Shown here: positions 52,780-60,888 of the stretch, one piece after another
Layout of the letters: each line of letters starts with the position of its first letter
Position numbering within the stretch: position 1 is the stretch's first letter
Origin: SG8-32-3 sp964514055
GTDB lineage: Archaea > Thermoproteota > Bathyarchaeia > Bathyarchaeales > Bathycorpusculaceae
NCBI GenBank assembly: GCA_964514055.1
Contig: CAZEPB010000002.1
Span: 104,904-168,903 of the forward strand
Reading direction: 5' to 3'
Length of the DNA stretch: 64,000 nucleotides
Notes under the pieces: generated by a model
Seen by the model: the letters and a program-made list of their open reading frames with translations, nothing else
Database searches by the model: none
What the model was told of the DNA's origin: nothing
Made by a program: the position numbers and the translations under genes

Positions 52780-53321
52780 TTCTTGTTGTTGACATGAACT
52801 CCAAAAAGAACTCGTTTGGATTTTCCGAGTTTGTCCTGCCCATTGTCTCAATCGCTGAAGAACTGGAAAAATGCGTCGTCAAGCACTATCTCGAGGTAAA
52901 CGAAAAAGACCTGAACGGTTACGACAAGATTATACTCTCAGGCAGCGCACTAAAAAACACTGTGACACTGAACCAGACAGCGCGGTTCACTTGGATAGAA
53001 GGCTGCGGCAAACCGATTTTAGGGATATGCGCTGGAATGCAAACTGCTGGTTTGGTGTTTGGTGCTCGCTTGGAAAAATGCCGTGAGATAGGAATGACTG
53101 AAGTAGTGACGGTGAAGAAGAATCTTCTGTTTTCTTCAACGCTCAAAGTTTACTCGCTACATAATTACGCGATCAAACCTTCCGACAAATTTGAAGTGTT
53201 GGCTAAATCCGCTAAATGTGTTCAGGCGATAAAACATAGGCAGAAGGACATTTACGGCGTGTTGTTTCACCCTGAAGTCAGGAATAAAGAAGTCGTGCAA
53301 CGGTTCATCCGCGCTTTTTAG
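52776..53321 (+). CDS. Class I glutamine amidotransferase-like protein
   Basis: This 181-residue protein has the full class I triad: Cys85 in GICAGMQ, and His165 and Glu167 in FHPEVRN. It resembles the stand-alone glutaminase subunit of archaeal GMP synthetase but lacks a nearby GuaA partner. Translational coupling with dph6 (ATGA overlap) suggests it could release ammonia from glutamine for diphthamide synthesis; this is inference. The N terminus (MILVVDMNSKKNSFGFSEFV) differs from typical GuaAA. Confidence 0.82.
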   Translation: MILVVDMNSKKNSFGFSEFVLPIVSIAEELEKCVVKHYLEVNEKDLNGYDKIILSGSALKNTVTLNQTARFTWIEGCGKPILGICAGMQTAGLVFGARLEKCREIGMTEVVTVKKNLLFSSTLKVYSLHNYAIKPSDKFEVLAKSAKCVQAIKHRQKDIYGVLFHPEVRNKEVVQRFIRAF

Positions 53322-53379
53322 TCAACCGAAGAATATAAAACTGACACGTTAAGTAAACTGTTAAGGAGGTTGGGTAATT

Positions 53380-55773
53380 TTGGTAAACGAGTTGCCTCCA
53401 GAAAGTCTCAGAAAAGTATGTGACGCAAGGTTCATTCGCTGCAAGTCAACCGAGGAACTGATGCCTATCCGAGAGATAATCGGTCAAGAAAGAGCCGTCA
53501 GAGCACTAAAGTTCGGCCTAGGCATTAAGGACCATGGATTTAACATTTACGTGGCGGGCTATCCAGGAACAGGCAGAAAAACGGCTGTCAAAAACTTCGT
53601 GGAAGAAATAGCCCGAGGTAAACCAGTGCCTCCTGACTGGTGTTACGTGAACAACTTCTCTAACCAGTACGAACCGAAAGCGTTACAGTTGCCAGCGGGG
53701 AAAGGGAAGGAATTCCGAGACAGCGTAAAGAGGCTTATCGAAAACATTCGAACAGCTCTTCCTAAAGCTTTTGAGAGTGAGGATTACGCCTCAAGAAGAG
53801 AGGCAACGATCCGAACATTGGAGAAGCAGAGGAAAGAATTAATTGATAAACTAAACGCGAAGGCTCAACAGGAAGGCTTCGTAATTCAAAGTACACCCAT
53901 CGGTCTGCTTCTTATACCAGTGATTAATGGTAAACCGCTTTCCCAAGAAGAATTGATAGGGTTGCCTCAAGAGACAAAGGAAAAAATTCAAGAAAAAAGG
54001 GAAAAACTGGAATCAGAACTGAGAAGCACGATGAGACAGTTTTTAGACATGGAACGGAAAATCGGTGAGGCACTTAAGAAGCTTAACAGAGAAGTTGCTC
54101 TTTACGCCATAGGTCATTTAGTGGAAGAACTCATCGAGAAATACGCAGACAACTCGGAAATTACTGGCTACTTGAACGATGTGCGGAATGACATTTTGGA
54201 CAATCTGTCTCAATTCATAAAGCGAGGTGAACCTCAACAGCGGCTACCCTTTCCAGTTCCTTGGATGAAAGAGACCAGATTCAGAAAGTACACGGTAAAC
54301 GTGGTCGTTGACAACTCGGATTGTAAAGGCGCTCCAGTGATAATGGAAACCAATCCCAACTATCAAAACCTAGTCGGCAGGACAGAGAAGGAAGCGCAGT
54401 TCGGTGCTCTAGTCACAGACTTCACCATGATTCGCGGAGGGTCCTTGCACAAGGCTAATAACGGCTTCTTAATCATCCCAGTGGAGGAGTTGCTTCGAAA
54501 CCAGTTTTCTTACGAAGGCTTGAAAAGAGCCCTGCGGGACGAAAAGATAGTTATCGAAGAGCCGCAAGAACGGTACGGTTTCATCAGCACCAAGAGCCTG
54601 AAACCCGAGCCAATTCCCTTAGCCGTCAAGGTGATTCTCATTGGAAATCCGTACTTATATCAACAACTATTCATTCTGGACGCGGATTTCAAAGAACTCT
54701 TCAAGGTTAAAGCTGAATTCGACACAACCATGGCTCGGACAGAAGAGAACGTGAAGAAATACGCGGCTTTTGTCTGCATGCTCTGCGAGAAGGAAAACCT
54801 GAAACATCTTGACGGGTCAGCGTTAGCCCAACTAGTAGAATACAGCCAGAGGATAGCTGAAGATCAACAGAAGCTATCCACGAGGTTTGCAGAAGTTGCC
54901 GACATCGTCCGTGAAGCCAACTTCTATGCCACGCAGGAAAACTCGAACGTGGTGACTGGAGACCACGTTGAAAAAGCTATTGAAGAAAAAATTTACCGAT
55001 CGAAGCTTATCCAAGAAAAGATTCAGGAAATGATCAGCAGAGGCGTGCTGCTTATTGACACTGAAGCAGAAAAAGTTGGACAGGTAAATGGGTTATCGGT
55101 TATGGGGCTCGGCGACTTCGCTTTCGGCAACCCATCCCGCGTAACAGCAAGCATAGGCTTAGGTCGAGAAGGCGTAATTGACATTGAAAGGGAAGCCAAA
55201 ATGGGCGGTCCCATCCACACCAAAGGCGTCCTAATCTTGAGTGGCTACTTGAACGAAAAATACGCGCAAGATAAGCCGCTCAGTCTCTCAGCTCGTCTTG
55301 TTTTCGAACAAAGTTATGGAGGAGTTGAAGGTGATAGCGCCTCAAGCACAGAACTGTACGCTATGCTGTCAGCCCTTTCTGGACTGCCAATAAAGCAGCG
55401 CATAGCTGTAACGGGTTCGGTTAACCAGAAAGGCGAGGTGCAAGCCATAGGTGGCGTGAACGAGAAGATCGAAGGATTCTTTGAAGTTTGCAAAGCTAAG
55501 GGCTTCTCAGGCCAGCAGGGAGTAATGATACCCGATAGTAACGTACAAAACCTGATGCTGAAGGAAGAAATAGTTGACGCGGTTAAAGCTGGAAAATTCC
55601 ACATTTACTCTGCAAAAACTATTGACGAAGGCATCGAAATCCTCACAGGAGTTAAAGCAGGAGAAAGACGCCAAGATGGAACCTTCGAAGAAGAAACAGT
55701 AAATTACAAAGTAGACAAGCAACTTAAGGATATGGCTGAAAAACTCAAAGAATTTCCATCTTCCTATAGGTGA
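53380..55773 (+). CDS. Lon-related ATP-dependent protease (AAA_32/YcbZ type)
   Basis: This 797-residue protein has a Walker A GYPGTGRKT (residues 60-68), a long coiled insert (about 130-230) and the YcbZ/LonC-type middle with TDFTMIRGGSLHKANNGFLI. The C-terminal Lon protease domain shows Ser653 in EGDSASS and Lys696 in GGVNEKIEG, 43 residues apart as in Lon. It differs from the membrane-bound archaeal LonB because no TM segment is seen. Start near TTGGTAAACGAG; a strong AAGGAGG precedes it. It probably degrades damaged cytosolic proteins. Confidence 0.9.
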   Translation: MVNELPPESLRKVCDARFIRCKSTEELMPIREIIGQERAVRALKFGLGIKDHGFNIYVAGYPGTGRKTAVKNFVEEIARGKPVPPDWCYVNNFSNQYEPKALQLPAGKGKEFRDSVKRLIENIRTALPKAFESEDYASRREATIRTLEKQRKELIDKLNAKAQQEGFVIQSTPIGLLLIPVINGKPLSQEELIGLPQETKEKIQEKREKLESELRSTMRQFLDMERKIGEALKKLNREVALYAIGHLVEELIEKYADNSEITGYLNDVRNDILDNLSQFIKRGEPQQRLPFPVPWMKETRFRKYTVNVVVDNSDCKGAPVIMETNPNYQNLVGRTEKEAQFGALVTDFTMIRGGSLHKANNGFLIIPVEELLRNQFSYEGLKRALRDEKIVIEEPQERYGFISTKSLKPEPIPLAVKVILIGNPYLYQQLFILDADFKELFKVKAEFDTTMARTEENVKKYAAFVCMLCEKENLKHLDGSALAQLVEYSQRIAEDQQKLSTRFAEVADIVREANFYATQENSNVVTGDHVEKAIEEKIYRSKLIQEKIQEMISRGVLLIDTEAEKVGQVNGLSVMGLGDFAFGNPSRVTASIGLGREGVIDIEREAKMGGPIHTKGVLILSGYLNEKYAQDKPLSLSARLVFEQSYGGVEGDSASSTELYAMLSALSGLPIKQRIAVTGSVNQKGEVQAIGGVNEKIEGFFEVCKAKGFSGQQGVMIPDSNVQNLMLKEEIVDAVKAGKFHIYSAKTIDEGIEILTGVKAGERRQDGTFEEETVNYKVDKQLKDMAEKLKEFPSSYR

Positions 55774-55813
55774 AAAGAAAAGCGATAGTTAACGACGAAA
55801 CATGATTAAACCC

Positions 55814-55850
55814 TGTAACTAAAACGTGATTTGGAACTCCATTAGTTACA
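55814..55850 (+). terminator. 9-bp stem-loop downstream of the Lon-like gene
   Basis: TGTAACTAA and TTAGTTACA form perfect 9-bp arms around a 19-nt loop, 40 nt after the stop. CTCATTTTCTTTTC follows. It could stabilise or end the transcript. A regulatory role for the next gene is possible. Confidence 0.45.
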
Positions 55851-55955
55851 TCTCATTTTCTTTTCAAACTCAGGTGTCGTTACCGCATTTCGGATAATTT
55901 TATTAGAATGAATGGGGAAAGATATGCTATAGCAACCTAATGCAGGTGTGAACTT

Positions 55956-56138
55956 TTGGCCAGTAAAAAAGGTGAAAAATACAAGTGTGAAGAATGCGGA
56001 CTTATCGTCGTAGTTGAGGATCCGTGTGGTTGTGAAGTAGTCGAGTTGATGTGTTGCGAAGCGCCGATGAAACCCGTTAAGAAAGCTAAGCCAAAAACCA
56101 AATCGAAAACTAAGAAAAAAGCAACCAAGAAAAAATAG
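55956..56138 (+). CDS. Desulforedoxin-like small iron/zinc protein with Lys-rich tail
   Basis: This 60-residue protein has YKCEECGLIVVVEDPCGCEV with VELMCCEAPMKPV: CxxC plus CC-x3-PM is the desulforedoxin pattern that binds one iron through four cysteines. Two extra cysteines (CGC) sit in the loop. The last 20 residues are lysine-rich, perhaps binding nucleic acid. TTG start with GCAGGTG upstream. Electron transfer or metal storage is likely but not shown. Confidence 0.7.
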   Translation: MASKKGEKYKCEECGLIVVVEDPCGCEVVELMCCEAPMKPVKKAKPKTKSKTKKKATKKK

Positions 56139-56299
56139 ATTCTCAACTGCCCTTTTCTTTTTTTATTTTAGTTCCACATTCTCAAATCCCGCATTTTTGC
56201 GATATCACCTTTTCTATTAGCTAACTAATTGTACGTCTATATTTCAAGTAAACAAAGCTTATTTTAAAACAGCTATAAACTTAGTGATCAGGTGCACCC

Positions 56300-56512
56300 T
56301 TGACAGGCTCGAAAGGCAAACGTAAGCGCAACAGAGCGATTATCGCGTTACTTCTTCCTGCAATCATCTTTCTTTGGATCGTTGGATGGAGTCTTTACTG
56401 GATCGGGCACCACAGAGAATCACAGAAAACCCAACCTTCTTCACCTAAGGAAGAAGACTATGTAAGCCTAATGCCCATAGTTTTTGAAGACCCTTCAGAA
56501 ATAGAAAATTAG
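56300..56512 (+). CDS. Small single-TM protein, function unknown
   Basis: This 70-residue protein has a basic start (TGSKGKRKRNRA), one TM helix (about residues 12-34) and an acidic outer tail (SPKEEDYVSLMPIVFEDPSE). TTG start with AGGTG 8 nt upstream. Similar small anchors are common in archaea near secreted proteins. No family is recognised. Confidence 0.5.
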   Translation: MTGSKGKRKRNRAIIALLLPAIIFLWIVGWSLYWIGHHRESQKTQPSSPKEEDYVSLMPIVFEDPSEIEN

Positions 56513-56698
56513 ACAAACACTAAAGAAGCCCGCGCTTGTTAACCGTTTAAAACCGTCTCATAGTTGATGCAAGCAAACAAAACGCCGTGCTTAGCTACTT
56601 CAAAAGTTAAGATTCTAACCTTTGTAAAACTAAAATTTGAGAAAAACGAAGCCCTTTTTCCGTTTTAAGGGTGCAGCAACATTGTTTCTTGTATGGCT

Positions 56699-57157
56699 TT
56701 AGAAGAATCTGTGTTTCTTTTTTTCCTCTGGCTTATCGCTTTTTGCTTCTTGAGTTTCAACTAGGGCTTCGTCGTCTATGGCGGTAACAGTAACACCGCT
56801 TTCTTCGGAGTCTTCAGGTGCTGCTTCAGCAGGCGCAGGTGCTTCTTCTGGTTCGGAAGATACAACAACTTCGGTCTTAGTTTCCTGTGGAGGGGGTGCA
56901 GCTGGCGCAGAACTTTCTGGAGGTGTTTGTGGCTTCTGTTTTAGTCGGTTTTCGAGCTCAGCTAGTTTGGATTCCAGCTTAGATATAGTCTCTTTGGCAG
57001 CCTTGTTGTTTTCATTAATTTCTTCAATCGCGACTTTCTCCTCAAGAATCTTCAAGCTGTACTCCAGTTTTTTCTGTTCTTCTTTCAAAGAACGTGACTC
57101 TGCCTCAAGCTCCGCTCGTTTTGATTGCAGGTTTTCAAACTCTTTTTGTTCGCTCAT
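56699..57157 (-). CDS. Coiled-coil protein with acidic Pro/Ala-rich tail
   Basis: This 152-residue protein has a continuous coiled coil (residues 1-75: QSKRAELEAESRSLKEEQKK, then KAAKETISKLESKLAELENR) and a low-complexity Pro/Ala/Glu-rich linker (75-135) ending in KKKHRFF. No catalytic domain is present. A scaffold or tether role is plausible. It is divergent from the DUF559-like nuclease gene. Confidence 0.65.
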   Translation of the reverse strand: MSEQKEFENLQSKRAELEAESRSLKEEQKKLEYSLKILEEKVAIEEINENNKAAKETISKLESKLAELENRLKQKPQTPPESSAPAAPPPQETKTEVVVSSEPEEAPAPAEAAPEDSEESGVTVTAIDDEALVETQEAKSDKPEEKKKHRFF

Positions 57158-57208
57158 TTTTCATCAAAACTTACAACGAGGATACTAAAGAATAACTTTA
57201 TGAAAGGG

Positions 57209-57338
57209 AAATCTATATTCGAGATTTAGAGGAGCGCTTAACTGTTGAGAAACAGCGCTCCAGAAATTTCTGGCAAATCGAAAACTTTTTGCGGGTAAAT
57301 TTTCCCCTCGCCCTTTTTTCAAAAGGCTGCGGGTAAAT
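57209..57338. other. Hairpin-rich intergenic region, candidate structured RNA or control region
   Basis: Within the 235-bp divergent spacer are: AAATCT-N7-AGATTT (57209-57227), a long hairpin GGAGCG-CTTAA-CTGTT-GAGA-AACAG-CGCTCC (57231-57261), the perfect palindrome CCAGAAATTTCTGG (57260-57273) and a direct repeat TGCGGGTAAAT (57290 and 57328). No ORF explains them. Confidence 0.45.
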
Positions 57339-57392
57339 CAAAAGTTATTAAGGTGACAACACTCCTACAAGGGAATACAGGAGGCGTTTAGG

Positions 57393-57743
57393 CTGAGCTT
57401 CAAAAGGCGCATGCATCCAAAAGTCAGCAAAGCCGAGATAGAAGTGTTCAAAGCATTAAGCGCGGCTGGACTAACCAACGGCATGGTAACACAGAAAACA
57501 ATCGTGCTGAAGCTAACTGTACCTGACTTTTGTTGGCTCAACAAGCGAAAAGCGGTGTACCTGGACGGCTTCCAAGCTCACTCAGGCGACAAACAGAAAG
57601 AACGCGACGAAGAAATCTGCGAGTTGCTGGAGGCTAAAGGTTGGGAAGTGCTGAGAATACCGTATGAACCGCCCTTAAGTGAAAAAGAACTGCAAAAAAT
57701 CGTTGCATCAATCAAAGATTTCGTAGGTTCCGATGACGAGTAA
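57393..57743 (+). CDS. DUF559/VSR-like PD-(D/E)XK endonuclease-fold protein (CTG start)
   Basis: This 116-residue protein matches the DUF559-like nuclease fold: HPKVSKAEIEVFKALSAAGL, VPDFCWLNKRKAVYLDGFQA and KQKERDEEICELLEAKGWEV with LRIPY. The acidic metal-site residues (Asp in VPDF, Asp in YLDG) are present; the typical H in H..r..kD is changed. The ATG is at 57411, but AGGAGG (57379-57384) is spaced 8 nt from an in-frame CTG at 57393 and 26 nt from the ATG, so CTG is the likely start. A repair-nuclease role is likely but not shown. Confidence 0.7.
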   Translation: MSFKRRMHPKVSKAEIEVFKALSAAGLTNGMVTQKTIVLKLTVPDFCWLNKRKAVYLDGFQAHSGDKQKERDEEICELLEAKGWEVLRIPYEPPLSEKELQKIVASIKDFVGSDDE

Positions 57744-57804
57744 GCTTTTTCGCATCCAAACCAAAATTATTTTCATGTTCCGCTGTCAACTTTAACGTTA
57801 GAGC

Positions 57805-57849
57805 AGCGTTTCAAATTTTGAAATGCTCATTTCACAGTGTCCCTTAACT
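57805..57849 (+). promoter_or_regulatory. 45-bp shared upstream element, copy 1
   Basis: From AGCGTTTCAAATTTTGAAAT to CAGTGTCCCTTAACT, this is identical at 38 of 45 positions, without gaps, to 59912-59956. It contains the palindrome TTTCAAA-T-TTTGAAA and ends 33 nt before the ATG of the secreted protein at 57883. Confidence 0.65.
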
Positions 57850-57882
57850 ATTGTCATGATACTATCTTAGTTGTGATTCAGC

Positions 57883-58905
57883 ATGATAAGAAAGAGTCAA
57901 CTTGCGGCTTTGGCTATGTTGGTATCCGTCATAATAGCAGCGGCTCCCGCCTCGGCTATACTCTATGGGCAAGCCCAAATTCAAGCGACCCCTGCGGAAG
58001 AACTAGTTGAGCTAGCGGACAGAGCAGAACAACAAGTCAAAAATCTAATCGACTTGGTGTATGCAAACGAAACGGCTCTACAACAAATTGAAGACGAGGG
58101 TCTTCTTGACGAGTTGGAAGGCAATGTAACGCTGTACCACGAAGGCGTGGGAAACTTGACCGCGGCTCACGATGCGCTTGAAATCGCAGATTACGAAGAA
58201 GCAGTCGCCTATGCAACCGAAGCTTTAGGCGTTTTCAGAGAAGTCTTCAGCTCCATACACGTCATCCTTGAGGCGGCAGGTCTGCAGAAAGGACATTTGG
58301 TTGATAATCAAGGACTATTAGAAGCCATATCACGCGAACTGCAAAGAATAGATTGGCTGAGGACAATCTTGCCAGAAGATGCACCAGACGATATTAAACA
58401 ATTACTTGACGACGCTGAAGCGCTATTAGACATAGACGCAGCTAGAACGCTACTGTTAGAAGGCAAAGAAACCGAAGTTAGATCCAGCCTGCAGGAGGCT
58501 AAACAGCTCATCTCCCAAGTCTACCAGTACTTGAAAGAGGAAGGTGTAGAATCCAACGTTTGGAGAATCTTTGGCTATTGCGAAAGGGTTCAGGAAAGGA
58601 TCAGGGAAAGATTCCAACAAGGGAACCAAACAGGAGTCGATTTCACTGGTGTTCTGGAATCTCTCGGTTACCAAAGCGAAAACCAATTCATGGAAAGTCT
58701 GCAGAACATGATTCAAACAGCCCAAGGTAAAACAGGAGACTTCAAGAACGCGTTGCAAGACTTAGAAGCCATAGGTCAGATGGTTCAAGAGATGGATCAA
58801 GCGCTTATGCAGGAGATGCAGCGCCATCAAGGAGGCAACGGTTCTGCTGGCGGTTCAGGTGGTATGGGCAGTGGCGGGTCTGGTAGCGGCGGCAGCGGTC
58901 CTTAA
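57883..58905 (+). CDS. Secreted helical protein with Gly/Ser-rich C terminus
   Basis: This 340-residue protein has a signal peptide (LAALAMLVSVIIAAAPASA, residues 7-25) and is otherwise soluble and helical, with repeats that resemble extracellular coiled-coil segments (ELADRAEQQVKNLIDLVYAN, LLDDAEALLDIDAARTLLLE, EAKQLISQVYQYLKEEGVES). The C-terminal 30 residues are glycine and serine-rich (GGSGGMGSGGSGSGGSGP). No enzymatic motif is seen. Its upstream element also occurs in front of the surface protein at 59992. Confidence 0.7.
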   Translation: MIRKSQLAALAMLVSVIIAAAPASAILYGQAQIQATPAEELVELADRAEQQVKNLIDLVYANETALQQIEDEGLLDELEGNVTLYHEGVGNLTAAHDALEIADYEEAVAYATEALGVFREVFSSIHVILEAAGLQKGHLVDNQGLLEAISRELQRIDWLRTILPEDAPDDIKQLLDDAEALLDIDAARTLLLEGKETEVRSSLQEAKQLISQVYQYLKEEGVESNVWRIFGYCERVQERIRERFQQGNQTGVDFTGVLESLGYQSENQFMESLQNMIQTAQGKTGDFKNALQDLEAIGQMVQEMDQALMQEMQRHQGGNGSAGGSGGMGSGGSGSGGSGP

Positions 58906-58927
58906 AAAATCAGCCCTTTTTTTCCGT

Positions 58928-59809
58928 TTATTTTTTAAGCTGCACTTGGTTCTCAAGTCCGATCCTTTTTACTTCAACTATTTCTAGCCTCTCAAGCCTT
59001 CTAACCAGTCTCCACAGGCTTGTTCTCGGCATGTCTGGAAAACGTTCTCTTATCTCAGCCTCAAAAGCCTTGCCATCTTTTTCAGCTAGAAACTGTATCA
59101 CTTCTTTGTCTTCTTTTTTCAACTGAGGATTAGCTTTCAATATTTTATCAACATTGGGTCCTCTTCTTCGCCTTACAACGATTAACGCTGAAAGAACAAC
59201 GGCGGCTGCCGCTACTATGGCTGCGATAAAGTATTCAATAGGAATTGAAGACAAAGGGCCCTCGCCGCCATTCAATTCATCTTCTGGGAGCAAGGGTAGG
59301 ACATAACTTATCTCCCATTGACCAGGATACAAGGACAGCGCTATTCCATTGCCGCTCGTGTCTATCGCGGTTGGCATCGCGCTTAGGTAGATAACCGTTG
59401 AATTTTGCGGCAGAAAAACCGTTAAGTTGTATGGATTATCAGCAATTAACGTCCACACTTCAGCTTCTTTCCTCGTGAGCGCAATCGTATCGTATTCTAC
59501 AGAAACATGCTCGGCTCCTAAGGTGAAAACAGTCAAGTTGCCTCCGGTTATTTCATAGTCCACCGCCAGCTGGTTCTCGTCAAGCACCACCACATTCTCA
59601 ATTGACGAAGATAGAAGCGTTAGAATTATCTCAGGATACAACTCGTTCACATTCAATGTTTGTGTAACGTGAACCAACCCGTCTCGGTACACTGTGAGAT
59701 TCGTGTCTTCAACTTCGAATCGTACCTCACCAGCCGCGGTTGCAGTGACAAATGAGACTATTATAATCAACGTAACCGCGAAGAGCGCTCTTCCGCCACA
59801 GATTTTCAT
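58928..59809 (-). CDS. Membrane-anchored sensor with C-terminal winged helix
   Basis: This 293-residue protein has a signal peptide (LFAVTLIIIVSFVTATAAG), an extracellular beta-rich domain (25-190), one TM helix (about 195-218, IPIEYFIAAIVAAAAVVLSA) and a cytoplasmic wHTH (about 230-293: KKEDKEVIQFLAEKDGKAFE, then DMPRTSLWRLVRRLERLEIV) of the DUF7343 type. Such proteins probably sense an outside signal and bind DNA from the membrane. It lies between two secreted-protein genes that share a 45-bp upstream element, which makes them candidate targets. Confidence 0.8.
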   Translation of the reverse strand: MKICGGRALFAVTLIIIVSFVTATAAGEVRFEVEDTNLTVYRDGLVHVTQTLNVNELYPEIILTLLSSSIENVVVLDENQLAVDYEITGGNLTVFTLGAEHVSVEYDTIALTRKEAEVWTLIADNPYNLTVFLPQNSTVIYLSAMPTAIDTSGNGIALSLYPGQWEISYVLPLLPEDELNGGEGPLSSIPIEYFIAAIVAAAAVVLSALIVVRRRRGPNVDKILKANPQLKKEDKEVIQFLAEKDGKAFEAEIRERFPDMPRTSLWRLVRRLERLEIVEVKRIGLENQVQLKK

Positions 59810-59911
59810 TTCAGCTCATTGCCAAATTAGCTCTGTTCAAAATTATAATTCTTATGCATCTTCCGTACAGGATGCCTCGGTGCGCAAAATCGCATAGTGT
59901 GGATTGAAACA

Positions 59912-59956
59912 AGCGTTTCTGATTTTGAAATGGTTTTCTCGCAGTGTCCCTTAACT
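59912..59956 (+). promoter_or_regulatory. 45-bp shared upstream element, copy 2
   Basis: From AGCGTTTCTGATTTTGAAAT to CAGTGTCCCTTAACT; it is the partner of 57805-57849. It lies in the divergent spacer between the membrane HTH gene (start 59809) and the surface protein gene (ATG 59992), 35 nt before the latter. Confidence 0.65.
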
Positions 59957-59991
59957 TAGGGATTAGCGTATATTGTGTATGGTGATTTGAG

Positions 59992-60789
59992 ATGGAAAAA
60001 ATCAACCGCAAAATAAACCGAACAAAAATCAACGCTTTCACCATGGCTTTGCTAATGGTGCTATACATTGCCTCTCTAAGCTTGGCTTATGCTGGCGATG
60101 GACAAACAGCTGATGCGGGCAAAAACTCCGAAGTTCCAGGCATCCCTGAAAACGCGGTGCAATATAACAAAACTGACGTAACGCCTGTGGCTGAAATGGA
60201 ACAGGTCATGGCAGGAGAACCAGCCTTATTCTTCTACAGAAACACCACCATGCTGATGAACTGCACCAGAAACTGCGACCTAATTGTTACAGTAGACCCA
60301 GCAGTGAAGCCCCAGCTCTTTGGCCTTTCAATAGACCCGAACCAGACCATGACACTGACAATGAACTTGAGCGGCTCGCCCCTTGAAGGCGCACAGGTCA
60401 TGGAGCGAACTCTCAACTGCTACTTTGGCATAGAACCCAACGCTACGATACAGTTGAGCGCACAGCTACGACTTCACATCAACCAAACCGAGCTTAATCA
60501 GCAGCTTAACAGAGTAGTCAACGCTTCTAGGCTCACGTGGATGTACTGGAACAAAACACGCGCCGAATGGGAAACAGTGCCAAGCTACATGGATCAAAAC
60601 GGATACTTGGTGTGCAACACTGCCCACTTCTCAACGTGGACGGTCGCCGAAATTTCAGAAACAAATGAAGACCCAGAAACAACACTGACGAACGGTACAC
60701 AAATGGCATACGTCTACGCGGGAGTCGCAACAGTTATCATAATAGCTCTCGGTGTCGGCGTATACGCGAACTCAAAACACAAAAAATAG
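59992..60789 (+). CDS. Surface protein with signal peptide and C-terminal anchor
   Basis: This 265-residue protein has a signal peptide (about residues 15-34, FTMALLMVLYIASLSLAYAG), a Thr/Asn-rich ectodomain with many N-glycosylation sequons (NKT, NTT, NQT, NAT, NGT) and four cysteines that may form disulfides (NCTRNC, NCYFG, VCNTA), one TM helix (about 237-258) and a short basic tail. The WMYWNKTRAEWETVPSYMDQ with FSTWTVAE resembles ectodomain ends of archaeal PGF-type surface proteins. No function is known. Confidence 0.7.
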   Translation: MEKINRKINRTKINAFTMALLMVLYIASLSLAYAGDGQTADAGKNSEVPGIPENAVQYNKTDVTPVAEMEQVMAGEPALFFYRNTTMLMNCTRNCDLIVTVDPAVKPQLFGLSIDPNQTMTLTMNLSGSPLEGAQVMERTLNCYFGIEPNATIQLSAQLRLHINQTELNQQLNRVVNASRLTWMYWNKTRAEWETVPSYMDQNGYLVCNTAHFSTWTVAEISETNEDPETTLTNGTQMAYVYAGVATVIIIALGVGVYANSKHKK

Positions 60790-60888
60790 CCACAAAACTC
60801 CCTCTTTTTATTTCATTTTTCTTAGTTTTGGAAATCTGAAGGCTTCCATTTGTGCATTAACCATGAGAAATCACCAAAAAAGCAGGCT

